A stretch of 50,415 bases of DNA from RGIG4576 sp964536025. Lineage in GTDB: Bacteria; Bacteroidota; Bacteroidia; Bacteroidales; Muribaculaceae. Under the pieces are notes generated by a model. It searched no databases. It was not told the DNA's origin and was given only the letters and a program-made list of their open reading frames with translations. Location: contig CAZHXA010000014.1 of NCBI GenBank assembly GCA_964536025.1, forward strand, positions 1-50,415. The letters run 5' to 3'. A program made the position numbers and the translations under genes. Positions 43,456 through 50,415 of this stretch are shown piece by piece (within the stretch, counting starts at the first letter, position 1; every line of letters begins with the position of its first letter).

Positions 43456-44016
43456 TTATACGGTAAGTATTTCTTTTTCCTTAGCTGCGAAAATGTCATC
43501 GATTTTCTTCATGTATTTGTCGTGCATTTTTTGCACTTTGTCTTCTCCATCTTTGGAAACATCTTCAGGCATACCACCTTTAACAGCTTTCTTTAAGCCT
43601 TCGATAGCATCGCGTCGTGCATTGCGAACTGAAATCTTAGCTTGTTCTGCTTCTCCTTTAGATTGTTTAACAAGAGCCTTACGACGGTCTTCTGTTAGAG
43701 GAGGAATGCAAAGGCGAATTACTTCACCATTGTTTTCGGGAGTTATGCCAAGTTCAGAGTTGATTATGGCTTTCTCAATTTCCTTAAACATTGATTTTTC
43801 CCATGGAGTAATTGCTATTGTGCGCGCATCGGGAACTGAAATGTTTGCCACGTTGCTGATAGGCACATTGCTTCCGTAATATTCAACCTTTATTCCGTCA
43901 ATGATTTTTGCGTTGGCTTTGCCTGCACGGATATGGTCCAATGCTTCGCTTAAGAAATCAACGGCAAGTTCCATTTTTTCTTCAGCAGGGTTTAAAAAGT
44001 CTTTAACTTCACTCAT
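43456..44016 (-). CDS. frr: Ribosome recycling factor
   Basis: RRF works with EF-G to split the post-termination ribosome. The 186-residue protein has the usual length and the conserved LDHIRAGKANAKIIDGI, PLTEDRRKALVK and VRNARRDAI segments in the three-helix bundle. It starts 30 bases after pyrH, the classical pyrH-frr arrangement, and is followed by a terminator. Confidence 0.97.
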   Translation of the reverse strand: MSEVKDFLNPAEEKMELAVDFLSEALDHIRAGKANAKIIDGIKVEYYGSNVPISNVANISVPDARTIAITPWEKSMFKEIEKAIINSELGITPENNGEVIRLCIPPLTEDRRKALVKQSKGEAEQAKISVRNARRDAIEGLKKAVKGGMPEDVSKDGEDKVQKMHDKYMKKIDDIFAAKEKEILTV

Positions 44017-44046
44017 AATTTATGATTTTAATATTAATATTCACAA

Positions 44047-44757
44047 TTAGTATACCAAAGTTCCTATTTGTTCACCATTAAGAACCTTTTTAAGGTTGCC
44101 TTTGGTGTCCATGTCAAATACAATGATAGGCAAATTGTTTTCTTTGCACATTGCAGTTGCTGTTAGGTCCATTACTTTCAATCCGCGTGAATAAACCTCG
44201 TCATAACTGATTTTGTCAAATTTTGTTGCAGTAGGGTCTTTTTCCGGATCGGCTGTATAGATTCCGTCAACACGAGTTCCTTTAAGCATTACATCGGCTT
44301 CGATTTCGATGCCTCGAAGCGAAGAACCGGTGTCGGTAGTAAAGAATGGATTTCCTGTACCTCCTGCTATGATGGCAACTTTCCCGGCTTTCATTGCGTC
44401 AATTGCTTTCCACTTGCTGTAATGCTCGCCTATGGGGAACATATTTATTGCGGTAAAGACTTGTGCTTCTTGACCTTCGGTTTCGAGAGCCGAACTGAGA
44501 GCAAGAGAGTTGATTACCGTTGCAAGCATACCCATTTGGTCGCCTTTCACGCGGTCAACACCTTTAGCTGCACCTGATAGTCCTCTGAAAATATTTCCAC
44601 CTCCTATTACGATCCCAATTTCAACACCGCTTTGTGCAATTTCCTTTATTTGTTCGGCATAATCTTTTACACGTTGTGGGTCAATGCCGTATCCTTGTGC
44701 TCCCATGAGTGATTCTCCACTCAATTTTAGCAATATGCGTTTGTATTTTTGTGCCAT
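44047..44757 (-). CDS. pyrH: UMP kinase
   Basis: PyrH phosphorylates UMP to UDP in pyrimidine synthesis and is a hexameric amino-acid-kinase-fold enzyme. The start at MAQKYKRILLKLSGE gives 236 residues, the normal length; 13 upstream codons in frame would cover the -7 box. Motifs include KLSGESLMG, VIGGGNIFRG and GGTGNPFFTTDT. It is cotranscribed with frr. Confidence 0.97.
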   Translation of the reverse strand: MAQKYKRILLKLSGESLMGAQGYGIDPQRVKDYAEQIKEIAQSGVEIGIVIGGGNIFRGLSGAAKGVDRVKGDQMGMLATVINSLALSSALETEGQEAQVFTAINMFPIGEHYSKWKAIDAMKAGKVAIIAGGTGNPFFTTDTGSSLRGIEIEADVMLKGTRVDGIYTADPEKDPTATKFDKISYDEVYSRGLKVMDLTATAMCKENNLPIIVFDMDTKGNLKKVLNGEQIGTLVY

Positions 44758-44773
44758 TTTAGTAATATTTTCA

Positions 44774-44804
44774 CAAAAATAACCTCTTTGAACCAAAAAA
44801 CAAA
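44774..44804 (-). promoter_or_regulatory. Promoter of pyrH-frr
   Basis: On the minus strand TTTG (44801-44804) and TATTTTTG (44774-44781) are 19 bases apart, directly upstream of the chosen pyrH start. Confidence 0.7.
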
Positions 44805-44842
44805 AATATGAACAAAGAAAATAAGGTTTTACTGATTTGTTT

Positions 44843-44874
44843 TTTGTGGCTTGAAAAAGATTTGGTTACTTTTG
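44843..44874 (+). promoter_or_regulatory. Promoter of the M28 peptidase gene
   Basis: TTTG (44843-44846) and TACTTTTG (44867-44874) are 20 bases apart. The transcript would start near 44880, so the leader before the ATG at 44896 is about 15 bases. The start codon GTG at 44887 is less likely. Confidence 0.7.
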
Positions 44875-44895
44875 TGAAGTAATGAAGTGATTTTT

Positions 44896-45888
44896 ATGAT
44901 GAAAACTAAGATTTTGTTTGCATGTGTCATGTTGCTTTCTGTGGTTTTTAGTGGATGTTCATCATCACAAAAAGCTAAGCACGAAAAAATGAGAGCATCG
45001 TATGCTTTTATGCAGGTTGTTGAATTTAATGCCGATAGTGCTTATGCTTTTGTAAAGGCACAATGTGATTTTGGTCCACGTGTGCCTAATAGCGAAGCAC
45101 ATCGATTGTGTGGAGATTATTTAATAGATAAATTGGAGTCTTTTGGGGCAAATGTGATAGTTCAATCGACTGTTTTAAGAGCTTTTGATGATACTAAGTT
45201 GAACGCCCGTAATATCATAGGCGAATTTAAGCCAGAAGCTGAACGTCGTATTTTACTTCTTGCACACTGGGATAGCAGACCGTGGGCTGATAGTGATCCC
45301 GACCCGAAAAACCGTAAAAGTCCTGTGATGGGGGCAAATGATGGAGCAAGCGGTGTGGGTGTTTTGCTTGAACTTGCTCGATTGTTTCAAAAGAAACATC
45401 CTAATTTAGGCATAGATGTAATGTTTGTTGACGCAGAGGATTGGGGTGATAATAGTGATGCTTCTTCAAATTCGGAAAACACTTGGGCTTTAGGGACTCA
45501 ATATTGGGTCTCAAATCCCCATAAAATAGGTTATCGTCCTATTTTCGGCATTTTGCTTGATATGGTGGGTGCTGAAGGCTCTCGATTTTCAATGGAATAT
45601 TTTTCGATGCAATATGCTCCGGCAGTAGTTAAAGAGGTGTGGAATATGGCTGAACGTAGTGGCTATGGTAATTATTTTGTAAAACGAAATGGAGGGGCTA
45701 TAACCGATGACCATGTGTTTGTAAATCGAGCAGGGATTCCTACTATAGATATAATTGCTATGGATTCGTCAAGTGAGAACGGATTTTTCCCTCAATGGCA
45801 TACGGTTGACGACACAATGACCCATATTGACCCATCGGTTCTTAAGGCTGTAGGTCAAACGATAACCAATCTTATATATAGTTATTAA
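44896..45888 (+). CDS. M28-family zinc peptidase / glutaminyl cyclase-like lipoprotein
   Basis: The 330-residue protein has a lipoprotein signal with C21 in SGC, so it is anchored to a membrane. The M28 zinc-ligand motifs are seen in order: LAHWDSR (His), ANDGASG (Asp), DAEDWG (Glu/Asp) and WHTVDDT (His). The DSRPWADSDP and AEDWGDN segments are typical of bacterial glutaminyl-peptide cyclotransferases, which form N-terminal pyroglutamate; pyroglutamylation is a known maturation step in Bacteroidota that use signal peptidase I sites before Gln. Aminopeptidase activity is the alternative. A prolyl oligopeptidase gene follows after 51 bases. Confidence 0.88.
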   Translation: MMKTKILFACVMLLSVVFSGCSSSQKAKHEKMRASYAFMQVVEFNADSAYAFVKAQCDFGPRVPNSEAHRLCGDYLIDKLESFGANVIVQSTVLRAFDDTKLNARNIIGEFKPEAERRILLLAHWDSRPWADSDPDPKNRKSPVMGANDGASGVGVLLELARLFQKKHPNLGIDVMFVDAEDWGDNSDASSNSENTWALGTQYWVSNPHKIGYRPIFGILLDMVGAEGSRFSMEYFSMQYAPAVVKEVWNMAERSGYGNYFVKRNGGAITDDHVFVNRAGIPTIDIIAMDSSSENGFFPQWHTVDDTMTHIDPSVLKAVGQTITNLIYSY

Positions 45889-45939
45889 TAAAAGTTTTTG
45901 ATAGTAGATGAGAAAATATAAATAAAGTATTTTATAATT

Positions 45940-48066
45940 ATGAAAAAAACAGTGATTATGGCAGGTGTTATCTTAGGGACAGGTGTGAGTGCCGGTCTTT
46001 TGGGATGCAGTGGTCAAGCGAAGCTTGATTATCCTGAAACAAAAAAGGTGGATACTGTAGATGTGTATTTCGGCACTAAAGTTACCGATCCTTATCGTTG
46101 GCTTGAAGATGATAATTCTATCGAAACGGCGGAGTGGGTAAAATCTCAAAATGCCGTTACAGAGTCTTATCTTGAACAAATACCTTTCAGAGCTGAATTG
46201 AAAGATAAGTTAACTGCGTTGACCAATTATGAGAAAATGGGTACACCATGGAAAGAAGATGGTAAGTATTATTATTTCAAAAATAACGGGTTGCAGAATC
46301 AAAGTGTTTTGTATGAATGTAATTCGTTGGACGGAGATGCACAGGTTTTACTTGACCCTAACAAACTTAGTGAAGATGGTACGGTATCATTGGGTTCGTT
46401 CGGCTTTTCTAAAAACCGCAAATATCTTGCTTATGTGATTTCACGCAGTGGCAGTGATTGGAATGAGATTTATGTTAAGAATACTGAAACTGGGGAATTG
46501 CTCGAAGATCATATAATGTGGGCGAAATTTACCGGAGTGAGTTGGCAAGGTGATGGCTTTTATTATAGTGCTTATGATGCTCCTGCCGATGGTAAGGGAT
46601 TGTCGGCTAAAAATGAATTCCAAAAAGTTTATTATCATAAAATAGGTACTCCTCAAGCTGAAGATCGTTTGGAATACATGAATAAACAACATCCATTGCG
46701 TTTTTATCAGGTTGGTGTAAGCGATGATGAACGCTTCCTTATATTATATGAAAGTGATGGCGAAGGAAATGCAGTATATGTAAAAGATACTAAGAAATCG
46801 GGAACCAAATATGTTTGTATTGCCAATGATATGTCAAAAGATAATTCAGTGATTTATACCGATGACACTAAAATATTGTTGCAAACTAATGATGGAGCTC
46901 CAAATTATAAAGTGCTTGAATTTGACATTAATAATTTAAGTGCTGATAAAAGCAATGTATTCATTTCAGAAAAGAAACATTTGCTAAAAGGTATAAACAT
47001 GGCAGGTGATAAGATAATAGCGGTTTATATGGAAAACATTGCCGATCATGCTTATTTACTTGACAAATCGGGAAAAGAAATAAAAGAGATTAAGTTGCCA
47101 ACAACCGGTTCGGTTGGATTTTCTTCAAGTCATAAGCATAACGATGTTTATTATTCTTTTTCATCTTATACTTTCCCAGGCACTATTTATAAATATGACT
47201 TGGAAAAGGATGAATCCACTCTTGTTTTCTCTCCTAAAGTGGATTTCAACCCTGAAGATTATGTTACCGAACAAATATCTTATCCAAGTAAAGATAGTAC
47301 AATGGTTAATATGTTTGTAACCTATAAAAAAGGAATGGAGAAGAATGGTGAAAATCCTGTATTCCTATATGGTTATGGAGGTTTTAACATAAGTCTTAAT
47401 CCCGGTTTTGGTGCAATGCGTATACCATTTATTCAAAATGGCGGTATTTATGTAGTTGCCAATTTGAGAGGTGGTGGAGAATTTGGAGAAAAATGGCATA
47501 AAGCCGGCACCAAATTGAATAAGCAAAATGTTTTTGATGATTTCATTGCAGCCGCAGAATATTTGATAAAAGAGGGATATACATCACCCGAACATATAGC
47601 TATAAACGGGGGCTCTAATGGTGGCTTGCTTGTGGGTGCTGTTGTGAATCAACGTCCTGATTTATTCCGTGTAGCTGTTCCGCAAGTGGGAGTTATGGAT
47701 ATGTTGCGTTATCATACTTTCACAATTGGTTGGAATTGGGCAAGCGATTATGGTCGTAGTGATGACAGCAAGGAAATGTTTGAATATCTATATGGTTATT
47801 CTCCTCTTCACACAATTAAGAACGATGGTACTAAATATCCTGCAATTATGGTTACTACAGCCGATCATGATGACCGTGTGGTTCCTGCACATTCATTTAA
47901 ATATGCTGCACAACTTCAAGCATCCAATACTGGTGATGCTCCTAAGATAATTCGTATAGAAAGTAAAGCTGGTCATGGTGGAGGAAAACCTATAGCTAAA
48001 GTGATAGAAGAACAAACTGATATTTGGTCTTTTGTAATGTATAATCTTGGAATGAAAGTAAAATAA
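45940..48066 (+). CDS. Prolyl oligopeptidase family serine peptidase (lipoprotein)
   Basis: The 708-residue S9A peptidase cleaves short peptides after proline. It has an N-terminal lipobox (LLGC, Cys23), a seven-bladed beta-propeller (about residues 80-430) and an alpha/beta-hydrolase catalytic domain. The N-terminal DPYRWLED motif and the catalytic serine S559 in GGSNGG, Asp in DHDDRVVP and H679 in AGHGGG are all present. Unlike cytosolic homologues it is exported to the envelope. It follows the M28 peptidase gene, suggesting joint handling of peptides, and ends at a strong bidirectional terminator. Confidence 0.95.
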   Translation: MKKTVIMAGVILGTGVSAGLLGCSGQAKLDYPETKKVDTVDVYFGTKVTDPYRWLEDDNSIETAEWVKSQNAVTESYLEQIPFRAELKDKLTALTNYEKMGTPWKEDGKYYYFKNNGLQNQSVLYECNSLDGDAQVLLDPNKLSEDGTVSLGSFGFSKNRKYLAYVISRSGSDWNEIYVKNTETGELLEDHIMWAKFTGVSWQGDGFYYSAYDAPADGKGLSAKNEFQKVYYHKIGTPQAEDRLEYMNKQHPLRFYQVGVSDDERFLILYESDGEGNAVYVKDTKKSGTKYVCIANDMSKDNSVIYTDDTKILLQTNDGAPNYKVLEFDINNLSADKSNVFISEKKHLLKGINMAGDKIIAVYMENIADHAYLLDKSGKEIKEIKLPTTGSVGFSSSHKHNDVYYSFSSYTFPGTIYKYDLEKDESTLVFSPKVDFNPEDYVTEQISYPSKDSTMVNMFVTYKKGMEKNGENPVFLYGYGGFNISLNPGFGAMRIPFIQNGGIYVVANLRGGGEFGEKWHKAGTKLNKQNVFDDFIAAAEYLIKEGYTSPEHIAINGGSNGGLLVGAVVNQRPDLFRVAVPQVGVMDMLRYHTFTIGWNWASDYGRSDDSKEMFEYLYGYSPLHTIKNDGTKYPAIMVTTADHDDRVVPAHSFKYAAQLQASNTGDAPKIIRIESKAGHGGGKPIAKVIEEQTDIWSFVMYNLGMKVK

Positions 48067-48081
48067 AGATTTATATATAGT

Positions 48082-48123
48082 AAAACAAATAAAAGCCCGA
48101 CATGTCGGGCTTTTATTTGTTTT
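48082..48123. terminator. Perfect-palindrome bidirectional terminator
   Basis: The 42 bases are a perfect palindrome centred on CATG, with AAAGCCCGA / TCGGGCTTT as the GC core and A-run and T-run flanks. It lies between the convergent prolyl oligopeptidase and recA genes and can terminate both. Confidence 0.93.
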
Positions 48124-48138
48124 GTTGTGATGCAATAT

Positions 48139-49191
48139 TTAAGATAGTTCGGATTCTCCTCGCATTGCTGCAAAAATTTTGGATTCGATTTCTTCAGCAA
48201 GTTCGGGGTTGTCGGCGATAGTACGTTTTGCCGCTTCTCTACCTTGTCCTATTTTTGATTCTTGATAAGAGAACCAAGCACCGCTTTTCTTTACAATACC
48301 ATATTGTACTCCCAAATCAACTATTTCACCTATTTTAGAGATGCCTTGACCGAATAATATTTCAAATTCGGCTTTGCGGAAAGGAGGAGCAACTTTGTTT
48401 TTAACAACTTTTACGCGTGTTTGATTACCCAAAACTTCTTCACCGTCTTTAATTTGTCCTATTCGGCGAATATCCAGACGTACCGATGAGTAGAATTTTA
48501 AAGCATTACCACCAGTTGTGGTTTCGGGTGAACCGAATAGAACACCGAGTTTGTCGCGTAATTGGTTGATGAAAATACAAGTCGTATTTGTCTTTGAAAT
48601 GGTAGCAGTGAGTTTACGCAACGCTTGTGACATGAGTCGTGCTTGGAGTCCCATTTTGCTGTCGCCCATTTCTCCTTCAATTTCAGCTTTTGGGGTAAGT
48701 GCCGCAACTGAGTCAATTACAATTATGTCTATTGCCGAAGAACGGATAAGCTGGTCGGCGATTTCAAGAGCTTGTTCTCCGTTATCGGGTTGAGAAATCC
48801 ATAAATTATTTACATCAACACCGAGTTTTTCAGCGTAAAAACGGTCGAATGCATGTTCAGCATCGATAATAGCTGCAATACCTCCTTGTTTTTGAGCTTC
48901 AGCAATTGCATGTATTGCAAGAGTGGTTTTACCTGAAGATTCAGGACCGTAGATTTCGATAATGCGACCGCGAGGGTAACCTCCTACACCTAAAGCATAA
49001 TCGAGAGCAATAGAACCGGTAGGTATTACTTCTACATCTTCTATGCTATTGTCGCCCATTTTCATGATGGAACCACGACCATAGGTTTTGTCGATTTTAT
49101 CCATTGCTATTTGCAATGCTTTTAGTTTTTCTGCCGATACTGGTATTCTTTCCGGAGTTTTAGCTTTTTGTTCAAGTTCTTGTTCTTCCAT
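48139..49191 (-). CDS. recA: Recombinase RecA
   Basis: RecA forms filaments on single-stranded DNA, drives strand exchange and acts as co-protease for LexA/CI-type repressors. The 350-residue length is normal. The Walker A motif GPESSGKTT lies at residues 82-90 (K88), and the loop motifs and TTTGGNALKFYSS are intact. No recX is adjacent. A -7 box lies upstream and the leader contains the inverted repeat GGTAATT/AATTACC. The S24-type regulator at 21671 is a potential RecA-responsive target in the same window. Confidence 0.98.
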   Translation of the reverse strand: MEEQELEQKAKTPERIPVSAEKLKALQIAMDKIDKTYGRGSIMKMGDNSIEDVEVIPTGSIALDYALGVGGYPRGRIIEIYGPESSGKTTLAIHAIAEAQKQGGIAAIIDAEHAFDRFYAEKLGVDVNNLWISQPDNGEQALEIADQLIRSSAIDIIVIDSVAALTPKAEIEGEMGDSKMGLQARLMSQALRKLTATISKTNTTCIFINQLRDKLGVLFGSPETTTGGNALKFYSSVRLDIRRIGQIKDGEEVLGNQTRVKVVKNKVAPPFRKAEFEILFGQGISKIGEIVDLGVQYGIVKKSGAWFSYQESKIGQGREAAKRTIADNPELAEEIESKIFAAMRGESELS

Positions 49192-49248
49192 ATATTAATT
49201 GATAATTTTAATTTCGATTTATTGAGTGTCTCATTTTTTAGAAATGAC

Positions 49249-49286
49249 GGTAATTTTTAATTACCATATTTATGGTTGCAAAGCTA
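49249..49286 (-). promoter_or_regulatory. recA: recA promoter region with leader palindrome
   Basis: On the minus strand TAGCTTTG (49279-49286) fits the -7 consensus; no clear -33 is seen. Just downstream, GGTAATT-TTT-AATTACC (49249-49265) has perfect 7-base arms and would lie around +10 to +25 of the transcript, a possible operator site. It is A/T-rich and unlike the sites of the S24 regulator. Confidence 0.45.
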
Positions 49287-49338
49287 AATAACATGTAGGA
49301 AATTTTGCTTCCCATATTATATAAAAATCTTTAATCGA

Positions 49339-50103
49339 TTATTTTAACATTAATAAATTTTGCAATAATTCAGGTTCATTGGTTGTAATGAAATCAATGT
49401 TGTGCTTTATACACCATATCATGTCTTCTTCCTTATTTACAGTCCAAGCATTTACTTTCATACCTAAATTGTGGCATTCTTCAATCCACTCGGGGTGATT
49501 TTTAAATATTGAATAATGGTAATCCATTCCGGCAGCTCCCATTTTATGTAACTCTTGTGGAGTTTTATCTCCGTTAAGATAGTAAACCGGAGTTCCTTGT
49601 GGAGCATATTTTATGAGTATATAAAGAGCTTCGGGAGAAAACGTTATATATTCCACTCTGTTGGAAAGTCCCATTTTGTTGACAAGCATGATGCTTTCTA
49701 TTGCTGCTTTTGCTTCAAGTAATTTGTTTACATGAGGTTTAAGCTCAAATATGAGACGTGTTTTGCAATTTTGTCCTTCTTCTAAATATTGTTTCAATGA
49801 GGAAATATTTTCGCCGTTATCAAGTTTAATAGAAAGTATATCTGCCGATTCGCTTTGTTCTATTATAAAGTTATCAACTTTGGCATCGTGATTAACCACC
49901 AATTCTCCGTCGATGGTCATCCATACGTCAAATTCGGAACCGTAGCAATTTATTGAATCGGCTTTTACAAGAGAACGAATCGAGTTTTGAGCCGAACCGT
50001 TGGTTTTCCAATATCCTCGATGTGCAATCACTTGAGGTTGAGCAAAAGCTGTCATTGAAGAAATCATAGTAATACACAAAATGATAAAAGTAGTTATCTT
50101 CAT
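49339..50103 (-). CDS. Glycerophosphodiester phosphodiesterase, secreted
   Basis: The 254-residue protein has a signal peptide (about residues 1-21) and a GDPD TIM-barrel domain that hydrolyses glycerophosphodiesters to glycerol 3-phosphate and an alcohol. The metal and catalytic residues are visible as AHRGYW (H28/R29), SEFDVW (E57/D59) and NHDAKVD (H72). The C-terminal VNAWTVNKEEDM segment is typical. Its location is periplasmic. It is monocistronic. Confidence 0.92.
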   Translation of the reverse strand: MKITTFIILCITMISSMTAFAQPQVIAHRGYWKTNGSAQNSIRSLVKADSINCYGSEFDVWMTIDGELVVNHDAKVDNFIIEQSESADILSIKLDNGENISSLKQYLEEGQNCKTRLIFELKPHVNKLLEAKAAIESIMLVNKMGLSNRVEYITFSPEALYILIKYAPQGTPVYYLNGDKTPQELHKMGAAGMDYHYSIFKNHPEWIEECHNLGMKVNAWTVNKEEDMIWCIKHNIDFITTNEPELLQNLLMLK

Positions 50104-50129
50104 AAATAATCATTGATGGTTTTCAGTAA

Positions 50130-50161
50130 CAAAAATAATGATATTTCGTTGAATAGAGAAA
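50130..50161 (-). promoter_or_regulatory. Promoter of the glycerophosphodiesterase gene
   Basis: On the minus strand TTTC (50158-50161, one mismatch) and TATTTTTG (50130-50137) are 20 bases apart, about 25 bases upstream of the start codon. Confidence 0.55.
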
Positions 50162-50296
50162 TTTAAAACAAAATAATTGCAGAGTAGATTTGTGAGTGTT
50201 TCTTAAGTGAATTTATCACGAAAAAACGAAATAATGCCCTAAAAAGGTACATTTTTAATTTTTTTTCATGAAAATAGATAAAAAGTTGCTGAAATA

Positions 50297-50328
50297 TTTG
50301 CATGATAAAAAAAATAGTCATACCTTTG
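50297..50328 (+). promoter_or_regulatory. Promoter of the tRNA-Lys gene
   Basis: TTTG (50297-50300) and TACCTTTG (50321-50328) are 20 bases apart, and the tRNA begins 16 bases after the -7 box. Confidence 0.7.
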
Positions 50329-50343
50329 CATCGCTTTTAAGGA

Positions 50344-50415
50344 GATTCGCTAGCTCAGCAGGTAGAGCACAACACTTTTAATGTTGGGGTCCTGGGTTCG
50401 AGCCCCAGGCGGATC
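50344..50415 (+). tRNA. tRNA-Lys (anticodon UUU), cut at the right edge
   Basis: The cloverleaf folds completely: acceptor GATTCGC with GCGGATC (one T-G pair), D-arm GCTC/GAGC, anticodon arm CAACA-CTTTTAA-TGTTG with anticodon TTT, and T-arm CTGGG-TTCGAGC-CCCAG. Only the discriminator base and any CCA lie beyond the window. Confidence 0.97.

Noticed and set aside
1..50415. Mobile elements, prophage, CRISPR arrays, rRNA and known riboswitches
   Set aside because: I found no transposase, integrase, phage structural gene, regularly spaced short repeats or recognisable riboswitch core. The tRNA-Lys at the right edge could be an integration site, but nothing next to it in this window suggests so.

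Overview
The window is a stretch of low-GC Bacteroidota (order Bacteroidales) chromosome, mostly core genome. Three things support this. First, many intergenic regions carry the Bacteroidota promoter pattern, a -33 TTTG and a -7 TAnnTTTG separated by about 18-20 bases, and Shine-Dalgarno sequences are not conspicuous. Second, the gene families are typical: DUF2723 membrane protein, DUF4834, BspA-type leucine-rich repeats, GIN-domain protein, M28 glutaminyl-cyclase-like lipoprotein. Third, a giant secreted subtilase ends in a type IX secretion (T9SS) sorting domain, which points to a T9SS-bearing lineage such as Muribaculaceae, Barnesiella or Prevotella relatives rather than typical Bacteroides; this narrower placement is inference. 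I see no insertion sequence, integrase, prophage or CRISPR array.

Layout. 1-5.1 kb (minus): queG, a NodB-type deacetylase and a 1157-residue DUF2723 multispanning protein. 5.3-17.1 kb (plus): an orphan histidine kinase, a 2625-residue subtilase, a Na/Pi cotransporter-like protein and rubrerythrin. 17.2-18.7 kb (minus): a YgjP-like metalloprotease and nadK. 18.9-25.7 kb (plus): a compact run of pdxJ, exbB, exbD, a TonB-like protein, an S24/LexA-type repressor, a leucine-rich-repeat protein, trmB and mrp. 25.7-32.6 kb (minus): a truncated MFS transporter, a nitroreductase-like protein, DUF4834, pssA, psd, yebC and pheT. 32.7-37.6 kb: a TPR protein, MATE and HAD genes, dusB and a GIN-domain protein. 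37.7-42.2 kb (minus): a five-gene nonulosonic (legionaminic/sialic) acid operon. 42.2-44.8 kb (minus): a membrane metallophosphoesterase, frr and pyrH. 44.9-48.1 kb (plus): two peptidase lipoproteins. 48.1-50.1 kb (minus): recA and a glycerophosphodiester phosphodiesterase. The right edge cuts a tRNA-Lys(UUU) one base before its discriminator.

How the genes fit together. psd and pssA make phosphatidylethanolamine. The ExbB/ExbD/TonB-like trio energises outer-membrane transport. The nonulosonate operon makes a CMP-activated nine-carbon sugar for surface glycans, but the aminotransferase expected for legionaminate is absent here.

Most interesting points: (1) the S24 repressor gene is preceded by two tandem TTTGG...CCAAA palindromes, one overlapping its probable -33 element, and is translationally coupled to a secreted leucine-rich-repeat gene; (2) in the subtilase, four large insert domains of two duplicated classes appear nested inside ASH/Hydin-like beta-sandwiches; (3) a perfect-arm palindrome sits between the divergent DUF2723 and histidine-kinase promoters; (4) the legB-containing operon lacks legC; (5) the MFS transporter is reduced to its C-terminal half. 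I did not find a wholly new defence-like or mobile system.
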